Positions 17,601 through 26,104 of a stretch of DNA of 64,000 bases are shown in pieces (the stretch's first letter is position 1; each line of letters starts with the position of its first letter). Made by a program: the position numbers and the translations under genes. The notes beneath the pieces were generated by a model that ran no database searches, was not told the DNA's origin, and saw only the letters and a program-made list of their open reading frames with translations. Source of the DNA: Algoriphagus sp. A40 (GTDB lineage: Bacteria > Bacteroidota > Bacteroidia > Cytophagales > Cyclobacteriaceae); assembly GCF_002002735.1 (NCBI RefSeq), contig NZ_MUNY01000032.1, positions 27,915 through 91,914 of the forward strand, given 5' to 3'.

Positions 17601-18900
17601 ATTTCAGGGCAAAATCCAACAATACTTCATTGACTTTTTCCTCTTCTGGAATTCCGTGGCGATTGAGTTCTACATAAAAGTCCTCACCGAATTGCTCTTT
17701 CCACCAGACAAAAGCCTCTTCGGCCTGAGTTTCTCCCACGTTCAGGATCAGAAATGGGATTTCGCCCCAAAGCCCACCAGTGGTAGCAATCAGATCGCCT
17801 TTGTATTGGACCAAGAGTTCTTTGTCTATTCTCGGCACATAGTAAAAACCCTCAATATTGGCGTAGGAGGCCAGTTTTGCCAGATTGTGGTAGCCGGCTT
17901 TGTTTTTTGCGAGTAAGACTGTTTGATAGCCGTCGTCCTTGTTGGATTTGTTTTTCCGGTCTCTGTTGAGGTTAAATTCGCATCCCAAAATCGGCTTAAG
18001 GTCTTTTCCCATAGCTTCTTTTACAAAGTGAAAAGCCCCCATCATGTTCCCGTGATCGGTCATGGCGATGGCAGTCATCCCAAGCTCTTTTGCCCTGGCC
18101 AACATCGCCGGAATATCAGAGGTTGCCTGCAAAACCGAATACTGGCTGTGGACATGCAAATGGGTAAACGAGACATTGGCAAGATCTGTAATGTCCGCCT
18201 TACCGGCTTGCTTCAGGATGTCCTTTGCGGCAGATTTATTCTCATCTTTTGCTTGTGCAAAATTGGCTTCGGCAAGCTTAGGAGCTTGGTAGATTACTTC
18301 TTCAAGCGTGATTCCTGCTTCTGGTTTTTGAATTCCCTGAGTGATCAATCCAAAGAAACAGCGCGCGGTTGCATCCACATCATAGGCTGCATCGTGTGCA
18401 TCTCCGAATCCTTTGTCAAAAAGCTTTTGATGTAATTCGGTCAGCGTCGGCCATTTGTATTTTCCGCCTTTTCCCCCGGGAAGTGCACAAAATTCTGTGG
18501 AAATGTCCTTGGTGTCCAGTTCTTTCTTTTCGCCCAAAGGCATGACCAATGCAGCCCTCAGGTATTCCGACCCCACGACATTGATATCAAAACCGATGTT
18601 GTGGCCGACCAGGTATTTTGCCTGGATGACGTCTTCACGAAAGACCTGAAGTATTTCTTTCAGGTCATGGCCTTCTGCTAAAGCCCGCTTGGTAGAGATT
18701 CCGTGGACTTTTTCGGCATTGTAGGGGATGGTAAAACCCTCCGGCCGTATGATGTAATTGTGATTGGAAAGGAGCTTTCCTTTGGCATCGTGAAGCTGCC
18801 AGGCAAGCTGAACGAGACGCGGCCAATTGTCCACATCGGACATGGGTGCATTGTAGTCCCGGGGCAAGCCGGTGGTCTCGGTATCAAAAATGATGTACAT
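14608..18900 (-). CDS. dnaE: DNA polymerase III alpha subunit with N-terminal exonuclease domain
   Basis: A 1430-residue replicative polymerase. Residues 1 to about 195 form a DnaQ-like DEDD 3'-5' exonuclease: FDTET (Asp6, Glu8), VGHNIGFD (His100, Asp106 region) and DAHDAAYDVDA near 168-177. A PHP domain starts with THLHVHSQYSVL (246-257). The polymerase active site PDIDIDFDD is near residue 655, followed by the C-terminal OB and tau-binding regions. Standard DnaE proteins of about 1160 residues lack the N-terminal exonuclease and recruit DnaQ as a separate subunit. Monocistronic on the minus strand. The start at 18900 is fixed because the exonuclease motif begins at residue 5. Confidence 0.95.
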   Translation of the reverse strand: MYIIFDTETTGLPRDYNAPMSDVDNWPRLVQLAWQLHDAKGKLLSNHNYIIRPEGFTIPYNAEKVHGISTKRALAEGHDLKEILQVFREDVIQAKYLVGHNIGFDINVVGSEYLRAALVMPLGEKKELDTKDISTEFCALPGGKGGKYKWPTLTELHQKLFDKGFGDAHDAAYDVDATARCFFGLITQGIQKPEAGITLEEVIYQAPKLAEANFAQAKDENKSAAKDILKQAGKADITDLANVSFTHLHVHSQYSVLQATSDIPAMLARAKELGMTAIAMTDHGNMMGAFHFVKEAMGKDLKPILGCEFNLNRDRKNKSNKDDGYQTVLLAKNKAGYHNLAKLASYANIEGFYYVPRIDKELLVQYKGDLIATTGGLWGEIPFLILNVGETQAEEAFVWWKEQFGEDFYVELNRHGIPEEEKVNEVLLDFALKYDVKYFAANNTYYNDKADAKAHDILLCVKDGELVEKPKKYIGKRGREFRYGFPNDEFYLKSPEEMKKLFADLPEAIICTQEIVDKIEAYKLAREVLLPKFDIPAEFIHPEDTVDGGKRGENAYLRHLTYEGAKKRYKEITPEIQERLDFELATVEKTGYPGYFLIVQDFIVEARKMGVSVGPGRGSAAGSAVAYCTGITNIDPIEYNLLFERFLNPDRVSMPDIDIDFDDEGRQSVIDYVIKKYGSNQVAQIITYGTMAAKSAIRDTARVLNLPLAEAGRLANLVPDIKLKALFALQGNRAAISEKLNGQGEMIAKADELIRISKGQDESAKTINQAAMLEGSVRNLGIHACGVIITPSDITNFVPVALAKDSDMVCTQFDNSVVEAAGLLKMDFLGLKTLTLIKDAIKIVKERHGIQLDADVFPIDDVKTYELFQRGETVGIFQYESAGMQKYMRELKPTVFADLIAMNALYRPGPLEYIPSFVRRKHGTEPITYDLEDMKEYLEETYGITVYQEQVMLLSQKLAGFTKGEADVLRKAMGKKQKDVLDKMKPKFVEQASAKGHDAKKLEKIWKDWEAFASYAFNKSHSTCYAWIAYQTAYLKAHYPAEYMASVLSNNMNDITQVTFFMEECKRMGIKVAGPDVNESKGGFTVNQAGEIRFGLAAIKGAGSAAVDEIIKEREKKGPYKNIFDFAKRVNSRALNKKTMEALAMAGAFDCFKEHHRRQYLEAPENDISLIEKATKYAQKVQQEEDSAQVSLFGGGIGNMEIPTPTVPPMEPFSQIQQLNIEKEVVGLFISGHPLDQYKLEIDSFTNTPLTALADLESLRGKNELKLAGSVSSFAHRTTKTGKPFGTLTLEDYHGSFTFFLFGDDYVRFKEYFMTGWFVFLTGKVEARKWGNENEVEFKIISMMLLSEVRGKMIKGLRVNIDLDNLTLDLMEKLEAITAKYKGDAKLYIDIIDRKENIALELFSKKFTIDPSAEMIKELKKIPEVIYKVV

Positions 18901-19032
18901 ACTTCTAGGGGAAATGAGGCTTCAAATTAGGGCTTATCCGTGAAAGCCGCCAAGGTAATGGAGGTAATTGTCGGAGAATTTGCAGTTCGTTTTTGGGAAG
19001 TTTCGCTAATCACTTAAGCCAGTGAATGGAAC

Positions 19033-20208
19033 TTAAAATTTTGGAAAATCCCGCCACGAAATCACTTGACCATGAGACCGTTTTTGATTGAGGTCGCCGG
19101 CATAGATCAAGCCTTTAGCAGTCAGCTGAATGTCCGAGATTTGCTCAAATTTCGCCAAACCCTTGAAGTTCTCTGTAAGGATTGTTTCGCTGGCTTTGAT
19201 TTCGAAGACGTCCAAGGTCAATCCCTGATCCAACAGTAAATCCACTTCATCACCGTGATTGTCTCTCCAAAACCAAGGACTTTGATTTTGGTAGGTATGA
19301 TGCATTTGCTTGTGAAATTCGGCTACTACCATGTTTTCAAACAAAGCTCCTTTGACCGGATGGGTCAGCAGAGTTTCCCGGTTTTTGATTTTTAGCAGAA
19401 AAGCCAAGAGTCCGGTATCGTAGAAATAGAGCTTGGGAGTTTTGACCACCCGCTTGCTGAAGTTTTTATGATAGGGATAAAGTTGGAAGGTAATGTAGCT
19501 GGATTCCAAAGCGGAAAGCCAGGATTTGGCCGTAGGCTGGCTGATTCCCGCTTCATTGGCCAAAGCACTCAGATTCAAAAGCTGACCTGCACGGGCCGCA
19601 CAGAGATTCAGAAAGTTTTGAAACTGCCTCAAATCCTTCACAGTCATGAGTTCGGTGACATCCCGATTCACATAGGTCTGGACATAGTTGGAATAGAATA
19701 CTCCCGGAGAGATCTTTCGGTCATAGAGTGCGGGGTAGAATCCGTGAAGCAATTGCTCAAAAGGGTCTTGAGCAAGCAAATTCGCATCCTTCAGCTCCTG
19801 AATGTCCAATGGGAACAACTTGAAAAGGGCTACTCTTCCGGCCAGACTTTGTGTGATTCGCTCCATGAGATGAAAATTTTGGGAGCCGGAAAGGATAAAC
19901 CCACCCATCCGGTCAGGTCGGCTGTCCACCAAGGTTTGTAAGTAGGAAAATAGTGCCGGAGCCTGTTGGACTTCATCAAAGATCATTTGGTCATTGTATT
20001 CCGCCAAAAATCCATTTGGGTCTTTCTGAGCAAAATCACGGGCATCGGGATTCTCCAGACTGACGTAGCGGTAGTCTGGAAAAAGTGTCTTCGACAAAGT
20101 CGTCTTACCAGACTGTCTTGGTCCGGTCAGTGCCAGAATCGGGTATTTGCTTTGGTATTCCCGTATAGCCTTGTAAATGTGTCTATTGATTACATTCATC
20201 TGCCACAA
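19033..20208 (-). CDS. AAA ATPase with DUF4143 domain
   Basis: A 391-residue protein. The N-terminal AAA-type ATPase has the Walker A motif GPRQSGKTT (about 29-37), a Walker B-like MIFDEVQQAP, and a sensor-like GFILSGSQNF. The C-terminal DUF4143 region has FFYDTGLLAFLL-like and FWRDNHGDEVDLLLD motifs with the later EIKASE. The precise cellular role of this widespread, often multi-copy family is unknown. The start could be codon 4 (MNVINRH, 20199). Directly upstream is a six-unit tandem repeat, beginning 10 bp before the start codon. The truncated gene at 1-306 is a paralogue. Confidence 0.9.
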   Translation of the reverse strand: MWQMNVINRHIYKAIREYQSKYPILALTGPRQSGKTTLSKTLFPDYRYVSLENPDARDFAQKDPNGFLAEYNDQMIFDEVQQAPALFSYLQTLVDSRPDRMGGFILSGSQNFHLMERITQSLAGRVALFKLFPLDIQELKDANLLAQDPFEQLLHGFYPALYDRKISPGVFYSNYVQTYVNRDVTELMTVKDLRQFQNFLNLCAARAGQLLNLSALANEAGISQPTAKSWLSALESSYITFQLYPYHKNFSKRVVKTPKLYFYDTGLLAFLLKIKNRETLLTHPVKGALFENMVVAEFHKQMHHTYQNQSPWFWRDNHGDEVDLLLDQGLTLDVFEIKASETILTENFKGLAKFEQISDIQLTAKGLIYAGDLNQKRSHGQVISWRDFPKF

Positions 20209-20218
20209 AGGAACGATC

Positions 20219-20350
20219 TATTTTGAAATTGTACAAGCTTTATTTTGAAATTGTACAGACTTTATTTTGAAATTGTACAAGCTATATTTTGGAATTGTAC
20301 AGACTTTACTTTGAAATTGTACGGTATTTATTTTGGGATTGTACAAGTTA
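20219..20350. repeat. Six tandem 22-bp repeats upstream of the DUF4143 ATPase
   Basis: Units start at 20219, 20241, 20263, 20285, 20307 and 20329, each exactly 22 bp. The consensus is TATTTTGAAATTGTACA followed by a five-base tail that alternates between AGCTT-like and GACTT-like in the first four units. Units 1-4 are nearly identical, while units 5 and 6 have drifted. The core TTGTACAA is palindromic in units 1, 3 and 6. The array sits immediately before the start codon, in the position of an operator or 5' untranslated region. Confidence 0.9.
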
Positions 20351-20658
20351 TTTTCCTGTATTCGATGGTTACGAGGAGATAGCTTTTTTTCAATCTAGAA
20401 ATCTAGGTAAGTAAAGCGGGATTTACTTTCCCGAACGAATTCTAAATCATCTGAAAAGACCAGATGGTTTTCATGGGGTATTACCTGATTTTGAGTTTAA
20501 TTCTTGCCACTTATTTCCAAAAGGATTTCTCCTTTTGGATGGGTGAATGTCTAAGGCAATCTTCTAATTTTTCAATCTTTTAATTTTAAGGAGATGGTAT
20601 ATTTTCTGGCAATTTTCCAACCTTCTAATTTTCGACCTTTGTACTCTCTGCAACCTTC
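20351..20658. other. Gene-free stretch with small hairpins and T-rich repeats
   Basis: No gene is visible. It holds a 9-bp stem with a TTTC loop at 20517-20538 (CCAAAAGGA/TCCTTTTGG), a weaker CGGGA/TTCCCG hairpin near 20418-20435, and two T-rich CAATCTTCTAATTTTTCAATC-like runs at 20558-20587 and 20610-20638 of the kind found upstream of leuD, rimO and the adenosine kinase gene. Confidence 0.6.
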
Positions 20659-21402
20659 TCAATATCTTAATCCCCACATCCAAGCTCGCTTGCTTTCGAT
20701 GGAGGTCTTGATAAACTCCCTGACCAAGTCCTGATATTCAGTGCCCGATACTTCCCTTCCTTTCATTTTTTTTGGCAGAGCGATGATTTCTTCCGGTTCG
20801 CCAAATGTGATTTTCTCGGCTTCGACGATCAGCATTCCGTCGTTGATGTCATAGGCTAAAATCAAACCCGGTAGGCCGAATTGCTCTTCGGGGCCGACGG
20901 AAACGGGTATATCTGAGGCAAACCAAGCCGTGATCTTTTGGCCTCTGATACTGTCTTCACTCACGGCTTTCATACACATGTGCCCGAGAATGTCCCGTAT
21001 TTCGTTCATTACCCTCCATTTTGGAGCGTTTAGGCTATCACGGACTATGTAAGTTTTGCCCATTTGATCCATGTACTTCAGATAGGTTTGATCTTTGAGA
21101 TTGTTTTCAATGAAGTAGTCTGCCACTTGATAGGAGTAGCTACGTACTTCATAGGGTTCGCCGAAAGTGTAGAAACTTTTTTCTGGCCAAAACTGGAGTT
21201 TCATCCGGGTACTGTAGCCTTCAGGACTACCCCAAGTAAGTAGAATTCTGTCCTTTTCCTGCTCGGTAAGGTGGGGCAGGCTTGAATAGATTTTGTCATA
21301 GAAAATTTTGTAACGGTATTCTACCTCACCCACGATATTTTGGGCTCTAAGTCCTGTGCTTATCAGGATCAGTACAATGGTTTTTAGGAATTTTGATTTC
21401 AT
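20659..21402 (-). CDS. GLPGLI family secreted protein
   Basis: A 247-residue protein with a signal peptide (MKSKFLKTIVLILISTGLRAQ). It contains the family signature FGLPGLILAYDI in the last third, where the family name comes from. GLPGLI proteins are Bacteroidota-specific, of unknown function, and commonly sit next to large outer-membrane barrel proteins, as here: it starts 28 bp after the stop of the 945-residue barrel gene on the same strand, so the two form an operon. Confidence 0.88.
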   Translation of the reverse strand: MKSKFLKTIVLILISTGLRAQNIVGEVEYRYKIFYDKIYSSLPHLTEQEKDRILLTWGSPEGYSTRMKLQFWPEKSFYTFGEPYEVRSYSYQVADYFIENNLKDQTYLKYMDQMGKTYIVRDSLNAPKWRVMNEIRDILGHMCMKAVSEDSIRGQKITAWFASDIPVSVGPEEQFGLPGLILAYDINDGMLIVEAEKITFGEPEEIIALPKKMKGREVSGTEYQDLVREFIKTSIESKRAWMWGLRY

Positions 21403-21430
21403 TGTGATTAAGGTCGGCTGCTAGTTTAAA

Positions 21431-24244
21431 TTATCTTCTATTTTTCACTTCTACTCCCCGCATGTTGTAAGTCACTCCGAGTAGGAAATATCTGGACAAA
21501 GTCTCAATTCTGCCAGTGGAAACGTAGTTTTGCCCTGCAAACTGACTGATGGTTTGGTTTTTCTTGAAGACATCATAGGCAGAAAGTCTGACTTCCCATT
21601 TTTTTTCTTTGCCGAGTAGTTTGTAAACGAATGCGTTGAGAATAGGCACTTTCTGGTCAAATCCAAAACTTTCGTTTTTATATCTATTGTGGTTGAATTT
21701 TACATCAAAGTAAAAGTCTTTGGGGAGTTTGATGTTCATATTAGTATAAACACTCCAGTTTACGATATCCTGGTTTTGGGACGGGTTTTGTTCGTAGTTG
21801 GTTTTGCTCAGGCGGTACGATCCCCCGGCATAAAGGCTGAGCCATTCTAATAGTGTCAGGTCTAAATTTGTTCCAAAGTTATGGCTGTATGTATTTGTCT
21901 CCGTTTCAATGGAATTGATAAGGGTGAAGCTTTTAGAATAGGATGGATTTGCCGATAGGTAGGCGTTAACTTTGGTTTTTATGATGGGAAAACCAAAACC
22001 GAGATAGGGAAAGTAACGCTGTCCTCCGGACACATTTCCTGCTTTGTAGGTAGTGACATAGGTTTCTGGATCTATAGTCTGGTTTTGTACGACTTGATTC
22101 TGGTAGAATGTAGAATTGAATGAGAACTGGAGATTTATAAAAGTCGCAGGATCATACATGTTGTATCCGGTATTGAAAGAATGGGACACTTGTGGCTCAA
22201 GATCAGGATTTCCTTCACGGATATAGAGCGGATTGGAAATGTCCTTGTACGGCTGGAGGTCTGCGATACTTGGCGGAGTCACGCCCATGGCATAGCTTGC
22301 ATTGATTCGCTTGTTGCCTTTCATGGTTTTCCAGTAGGATACATTGGGGGTGAAATTAAGGTAGTTTTTGTCCACTGTGCCAAGGATCTCACTGCCTTCT
22401 ATCACTGAAAATTGCCCGTTGAGTTGGTAGTCGGATGCGGCTAATCCCACGCTTAGGTTAGAGCCTTTATTCGCATATCGGAAACTGGTTCCAAACCTGT
22501 TGTAGGTAATTTTGTTGTCAAAAAATCGGCTGAGTTCAGGATTTAGCTCTCTAATGTCACTTTGCTCCACATCGTATACCTGTCGGTTTGTTTCGCTCGT
22601 AGATTGGCTGAAATTGTAGAAAGTCTCCCAGAAGAAAATATTCTTGATGGGTTCGACATAGAGTAAGCTTGACTTGATCACGTTCGAGCCATTCAAGGCC
22701 TGGATCACTTGATCCAAGCTTTGGAAATAGGTGTTCGGGTCCGTTGAATCCATCATTTCGGCTACGGCTTTTTGGATGCCATCCTGGTCTGCCTTGCTCC
22801 AAGTATCACTGATGCTGGCAGCAAAATTCCGCCCATTTTTTTTGAATTTATGCCTGTAGATTGCCGTGCCTTGAAAGGCTCCTGACCATTTGTCTGATTG
22901 GTTGTTTCGGTCCAATTGGCTTTGCACTATGCTGTTGCTTATCAGCTCCTGATGGCTGAGCAATGAGGTACTGAGTGTACTTAGCCTTCCTTTCGCGTTT
23001 ATGGTGATCGTGTTGGTGCTGTCTAATTCATTTTGAAATCGAAGATTTGCCCGATGGTGACCTGCTACGTTGTTTTGTATGCTTTGGTCAGTGGAAGTGA
23101 AGGAAGTATTGTCCTGTAGAAAGTTGGTTCTGCTATTGACGCTCTCCAGGATTTGGTCACTGCGGCTATAGAAATAGTTGCTACTGAAGTCCTTTTTGCC
23201 TTTCAGGTAGTTGTAGTTGACGCCAATAGCCTGATTGTTGGAAAAACCTGAGTTGAGATTATTGAAAGGGATTTCGAAGGATTCCTCATTGTCACCTCCC
23301 CCAAAAACGATATAATTTCCTCCACTTCCATCAAAACCAAAATCTCCTGTATCTCCCCATTGGAAAGCACTGCTGCCTCTAAACTCTTGCAGGTCATCCC
23401 AGCTCAAGCCGGATTGGTTGACATTGTTGCCATAGCCGATGACTGAAAATTGGTTTTCTTTATCAAACTTATTGTATGAGGCATTTGCAGTCCATCTTTC
23501 ATCTGTACCCCCCGCCGCGGAAACTTTGCCAAAACCTCCTTTTTTTGCTTCTTCCTTTAGCTCCACATTCAAGGTTTTTTCCTTCACTCCATCTTCCACT
23601 CCGGTGAGTTTGGACTGTTCTGACTTGTCATCATATAGCTGAAGCTTGCTTATTGATTCGGCATTTAGGTTTTGCGTGGCCATTTTGGTATTTCCTCCAA
23701 AAAAGCGCCTTCCATCTACTGTTACCTTCTGCACTTGTTCTCCTTGGGCAATTATATTTCCATCCTTGTCGATCTGCATGCCGGGAAGCTTGCGGAGTAA
23801 TTCTTCCAAAGTCGCACCTGGCGGTACTTTAAATTTGCTGGCATCGTATTCCAGGGTGTCACCACGCATCATCAAAGGTGCTTTGGCGGCTTTCACCACC
23901 ACCTCATAAAGTTCCTGAAGGATGGGCTCTAAGTAAATCTCCTCCACCTCCAAAACATCTGTTTCGGGCAGAACCAGTTCCTTTTGGACGGGTAGATAGC
24001 CCATATAGGTGGCTTTGATGAGCAGTGGTTGCCGATCTACGTTTTTGAATAGGTATTCTCCGGCTTTATTAGTCAAAGTATAAGCCACAAGGGCAGAATC
24101 TTTTGGACTAAGGAGAAGTACAGAGGTGTAGTCAAGCGGGACGTTGGTGGTGTCTTTCACTGTTCCCCGAATAGTAAGTTTGGATTGGGCTTGCGAAGCA
24201 AAAGTGATAGCAAGCAAAAGAAGGAATGAAAGGAAAAATTTCAT
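21431..24244 (-). CDS. TonB-receptor-like outer membrane beta-barrel protein
   Basis: A 937-residue protein. The signal peptide (MKFFLSFLLLLAITFASQAQ) is followed by a carboxypeptidase-regulatory-like beta-sandwich (TIRGTVKDTTNVPLDYTSVLL, about 24-100), a plug-like part (TLEELLRKLPGMQIDKDGNI) and a long outer-membrane barrel ending in an aromatic-rich strand (SRYFLLGVTYNMRG). It resembles the OMP_b-brl_3 branch of TonB-dependent receptor relatives. The ATG at 24244 starts the signal peptide directly; the frame extends to a TTG at 24268, which was not chosen. Cotranscribed with the GLPGLI gene. Substrate unknown. Confidence 0.88.
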   Translation of the reverse strand: MKFFLSFLLLLAITFASQAQSKLTIRGTVKDTTNVPLDYTSVLLLSPKDSALVAYTLTNKAGEYLFKNVDRQPLLIKATYMGYLPVQKELVLPETDVLEVEEIYLEPILQELYEVVVKAAKAPLMMRGDTLEYDASKFKVPPGATLEELLRKLPGMQIDKDGNIIAQGEQVQKVTVDGRRFFGGNTKMATQNLNAESISKLQLYDDKSEQSKLTGVEDGVKEKTLNVELKEEAKKGGFGKVSAAGGTDERWTANASYNKFDKENQFSVIGYGNNVNQSGLSWDDLQEFRGSSAFQWGDTGDFGFDGSGGNYIVFGGGDNEESFEIPFNNLNSGFSNNQAIGVNYNYLKGKKDFSSNYFYSRSDQILESVNSRTNFLQDNTSFTSTDQSIQNNVAGHHRANLRFQNELDSTNTITINAKGRLSTLSTSLLSHQELISNSIVQSQLDRNNQSDKWSGAFQGTAIYRHKFKKNGRNFAASISDTWSKADQDGIQKAVAEMMDSTDPNTYFQSLDQVIQALNGSNVIKSSLLYVEPIKNIFFWETFYNFSQSTSETNRQVYDVEQSDIRELNPELSRFFDNKITYNRFGTSFRYANKGSNLSVGLAASDYQLNGQFSVIEGSEILGTVDKNYLNFTPNVSYWKTMKGNKRINASYAMGVTPPSIADLQPYKDISNPLYIREGNPDLEPQVSHSFNTGYNMYDPATFINLQFSFNSTFYQNQVVQNQTIDPETYVTTYKAGNVSGGQRYFPYLGFGFPIIKTKVNAYLSANPSYSKSFTLINSIETETNTYSHNFGTNLDLTLLEWLSLYAGGSYRLSKTNYEQNPSQNQDIVNWSVYTNMNIKLPKDFYFDVKFNHNRYKNESFGFDQKVPILNAFVYKLLGKEKKWEVRLSAYDVFKKNQTISQFAGQNYVSTGRIETLSRYFLLGVTYNMRGVEVKNRR

Positions 24245-24667
24245 TTTTTTCAGTGTTATATTTTTCAACTATAAAATCAATGACTAAAACTAGACTCGAT
24301 TCCAAAATCATTACCACTGCATTTTTGCCAAAGATGACAAGGTCAAGATTGAATGGAAAGTGGATGAATCTGGCTAAGTTGAAAATGTGGGGGCTTTACT
24401 TTTGCAACCCTTTCATGGCCTTGATCATATACTAACCCTTTAAGCGCGACTTCAAAAAAATGAGGTCATTCACTTCCTTATTCTTTGCCCAATGCTTGAC
24501 GAATTCAAAAATTCTTTCAATCAAGTAGTGTCTTTCGATAAAACCGGAAATCACCAAACGATTATTCTGACAAACGTTTTAACGTCGTTATATTATTAAT
24601 TATTTTTTAAAAATAGCGTAACTATTTTGTTAAAAAATCTTAGTGAGGTAGTTGGTGTGGGTGAACT
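24245..24667. other. AT-rich intergenic region
   Basis: No convincing gene. A 51-codon frame at 24280-24435 (+) starting MTKTRLDSK has no recognisable motif. A very AT-rich tract at 24580-24640 could hold a promoter for the small frame at 24668 or for the minus-strand barrel gene. Confidence 0.4.
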
Positions 24668-24793
24668 GTGGAAAAATCATTTTCGGAAATGGCTGCAAAA
24701 AGAAAAACCAGCGAATATCCTAACCTCAAAAATGCCATAGGCGCTATAAATCCTAGCTCAAAAAAACCGAGCAATGCATGGGTGGAGAAATAA
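24668..24793 (+). CDS. Possible small basic protein (41 codons)
   Basis: A short frame with a GTG at 24668 or an ATG at 24689. The ATG form gives 34 residues, starting MAAKRKTSEYPNLKNAIG and ending SNAWVEK; it is rich in lysine and asparagine, with a composition that looks coding rather than random. It lies in an otherwise empty region between the barrel gene and rsmG, after an AT-rich tract. No family is recognised, so it may be a chance frame. Confidence 0.3.
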   Translation: MEKSFSEMAAKRKTSEYPNLKNAIGAINPSSKKPSNAWVEK

Positions 24794-24848
24794 TCTAATT
24801 TCTTACTGGTTGGATTTTTATGCTGCTGAAATTCAGGAAAATAAATTT

Positions 24849-25493
24849 TTACCGTTTATCCTCCCAAGGCATGTAGACCACCTTTTTGGTCTCGAAAAAG
24901 TCTTCCTTAAAATAGTCACTTAGATGATAGACGACGTAGGACTTGTCCAGTTCTTCCATTTCCTCGTCTACATCTCCGCCTTTGAGATAAAGAATTCCGT
25001 TTTGGAATTCGTTGATGTCTTCCTTCTTGATTTTTCCTTTGACCCAAGGATAAAAATTTGCCATTCGGGTGACTGCCCGGCTGATTACAAAATCGTATTT
25101 CCGGACCAGTTCCTCTGCCCGTGCCTGTTGGGCTTCGACATTGCTTAATTTCAGTTGCTTGGTTACGTCTTTGACAACCGTTATCTTTTTGCCAATAGAA
25201 TCCACCAAATGAAAGTGGGTGTCTGGAAAAAGAATCGCTAATGGAATCCCGGGAAATCCGCCGCCTGTACCGATATCCAGGACTTTGGTGCCAGGGGCAA
25301 ATTCCATCACTTTGGCAATCCCCAAAGAATGAAGCACATGGTGGACATAAAACTGATCCATGTCCTTCCTACTGATCACGTTGATCTTGGAATTCCAATC
25401 TTCGAAGAGCTCCTGAAGTCGGTCAAATTGTACGATTTGAGTTTCGCTCAGATCGGGAAAATAAGATAGGATCAGTGTAGTCCCGGGATTCAT
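24849..25493 (-). CDS. rsmG: 16S rRNA (guanine-527-N7)-methyltransferase
   Basis: A 214-residue SAM-dependent methyltransferase (RsmG/GidB). The SAM-binding loop VLDIGTGGGFPGIPLAI is at residues 71-87, preceded by the family stretch WNSKINVISRKD and followed by SRAVTRM. It modifies G527 (E. coli numbering) of 16S rRNA. Its ATG overlaps the TGA of the upstream sigma-factor gene (ATGA), so it is the last gene of a three-gene minus-strand operon. Confidence 0.95.
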   Translation of the reverse strand: MNPGTTLILSYFPDLSETQIVQFDRLQELFEDWNSKINVISRKDMDQFYVHHVLHSLGIAKVMEFAPGTKVLDIGTGGGFPGIPLAILFPDTHFHLVDSIGKKITVVKDVTKQLKLSNVEAQQARAEELVRKYDFVISRAVTRMANFYPWVKGKIKKEDINEFQNGILYLKGGDVDEEMEELDKSYVVYHLSDYFKEDFFETKKVVYMPWEDKR

Positions 25494-26104
25494 CAGATGT
25501 GGTGTTCTTTGCCGGAGGCGATTTCGTAAAGCAATTCACGGGATCGGTGAAGTTGGGCCTTTACTGTACCAAGCGGTTTGTCCAGCTCTTGGGCAATTTC
25601 CTCATAGGAAAGCTCGTCAAAGTAGCGCAGTTGAACCAGCTTGCGGTATTTAGCAGGAAGTTTATCCACGAAAATCCTAACCATATCGATTCGCTGGGAA
25701 CGGATAAACTGATCCTGAGGATTGTTGTCATCGTCTTCGACGTCGATATTGACCGAATTTCCACTGTCATCCGAAAGCGTATTGTTCAAGCTCATGGTTT
25801 TGAGCTTCTTCTTCCGGATAAAGTCAATCGTATTGTTGGTGGCAATTCTGAAAAGCCAGGTGCTGAACGTATAGTCTTTTTTGAAGCGCTCCAGATTTCG
25901 GAAGGCTTTGGCAAAAGCCTCCATGGTCAGATCCTCGGCATCGTCAGCATCTCGAATCATCTTTAGGATCATGAAATAAACGGCCTTTTTGTACCGCTTC
26001 ATCAGGGTAGCGTAAGCCTGCTGGTCTTTTTCCATGACGGCTCTGTCGATCAGATCAAAATCCTCGAGTGCCTTGTTTGAAAAACCGCGTTCGTTTATTT
26101 CCAT
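25493..26104 (-). CDS. ECF-type RNA polymerase sigma factor
   Basis: A 203-residue sigma-70 family protein with region 2 (DADDAEDLTMEAFAKAFRNL and STWLFRIATNNTIDFIR) and region 4 (LRYFDELSYEEIAQELDKP with the helix-turn-helix ending GTVKAQLHRSR). A spacer rich in Asp and Asn separates them. The ATG at 26104 (MEINERG) was chosen; a longer frame to 26146 lies within the next gene. It overlaps the glycosyltransferase gene by 10 bp and rsmG by one codon position. No anti-sigma factor is adjacent, which is unusual for ECF factors but common for this Bacteroidota type. Confidence 0.9.
   Translation of the reverse strand: MEINERGFSNKALEDFDLIDRAVMEKDQQAYATLMKRYKKAVYFMILKMIRDADDAEDLTMEAFAKAFRNLERFKKDYTFSTWLFRIATNNTIDFIRKKKLKTMSLNNTLSDDSGNSVNIDVEDDDNNPQDQFIRSQRIDMVRIFVDKLPAKYRKLVQLRYFDELSYEEIAQELDKPLGTVKAQLHRSRELLYEIASGKEHHI

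Noticed and set aside
20219..20350. Tandem 22-bp array as a CRISPR array
   Set aside because: The repeats are contiguous with no unique spacers and no cas genes are near.
24280..24435. 51-codon frame in the intergenic region upstream of the barrel gene
   Set aside because: No motif and unconvincing composition; judged weaker than the frame at 24668.
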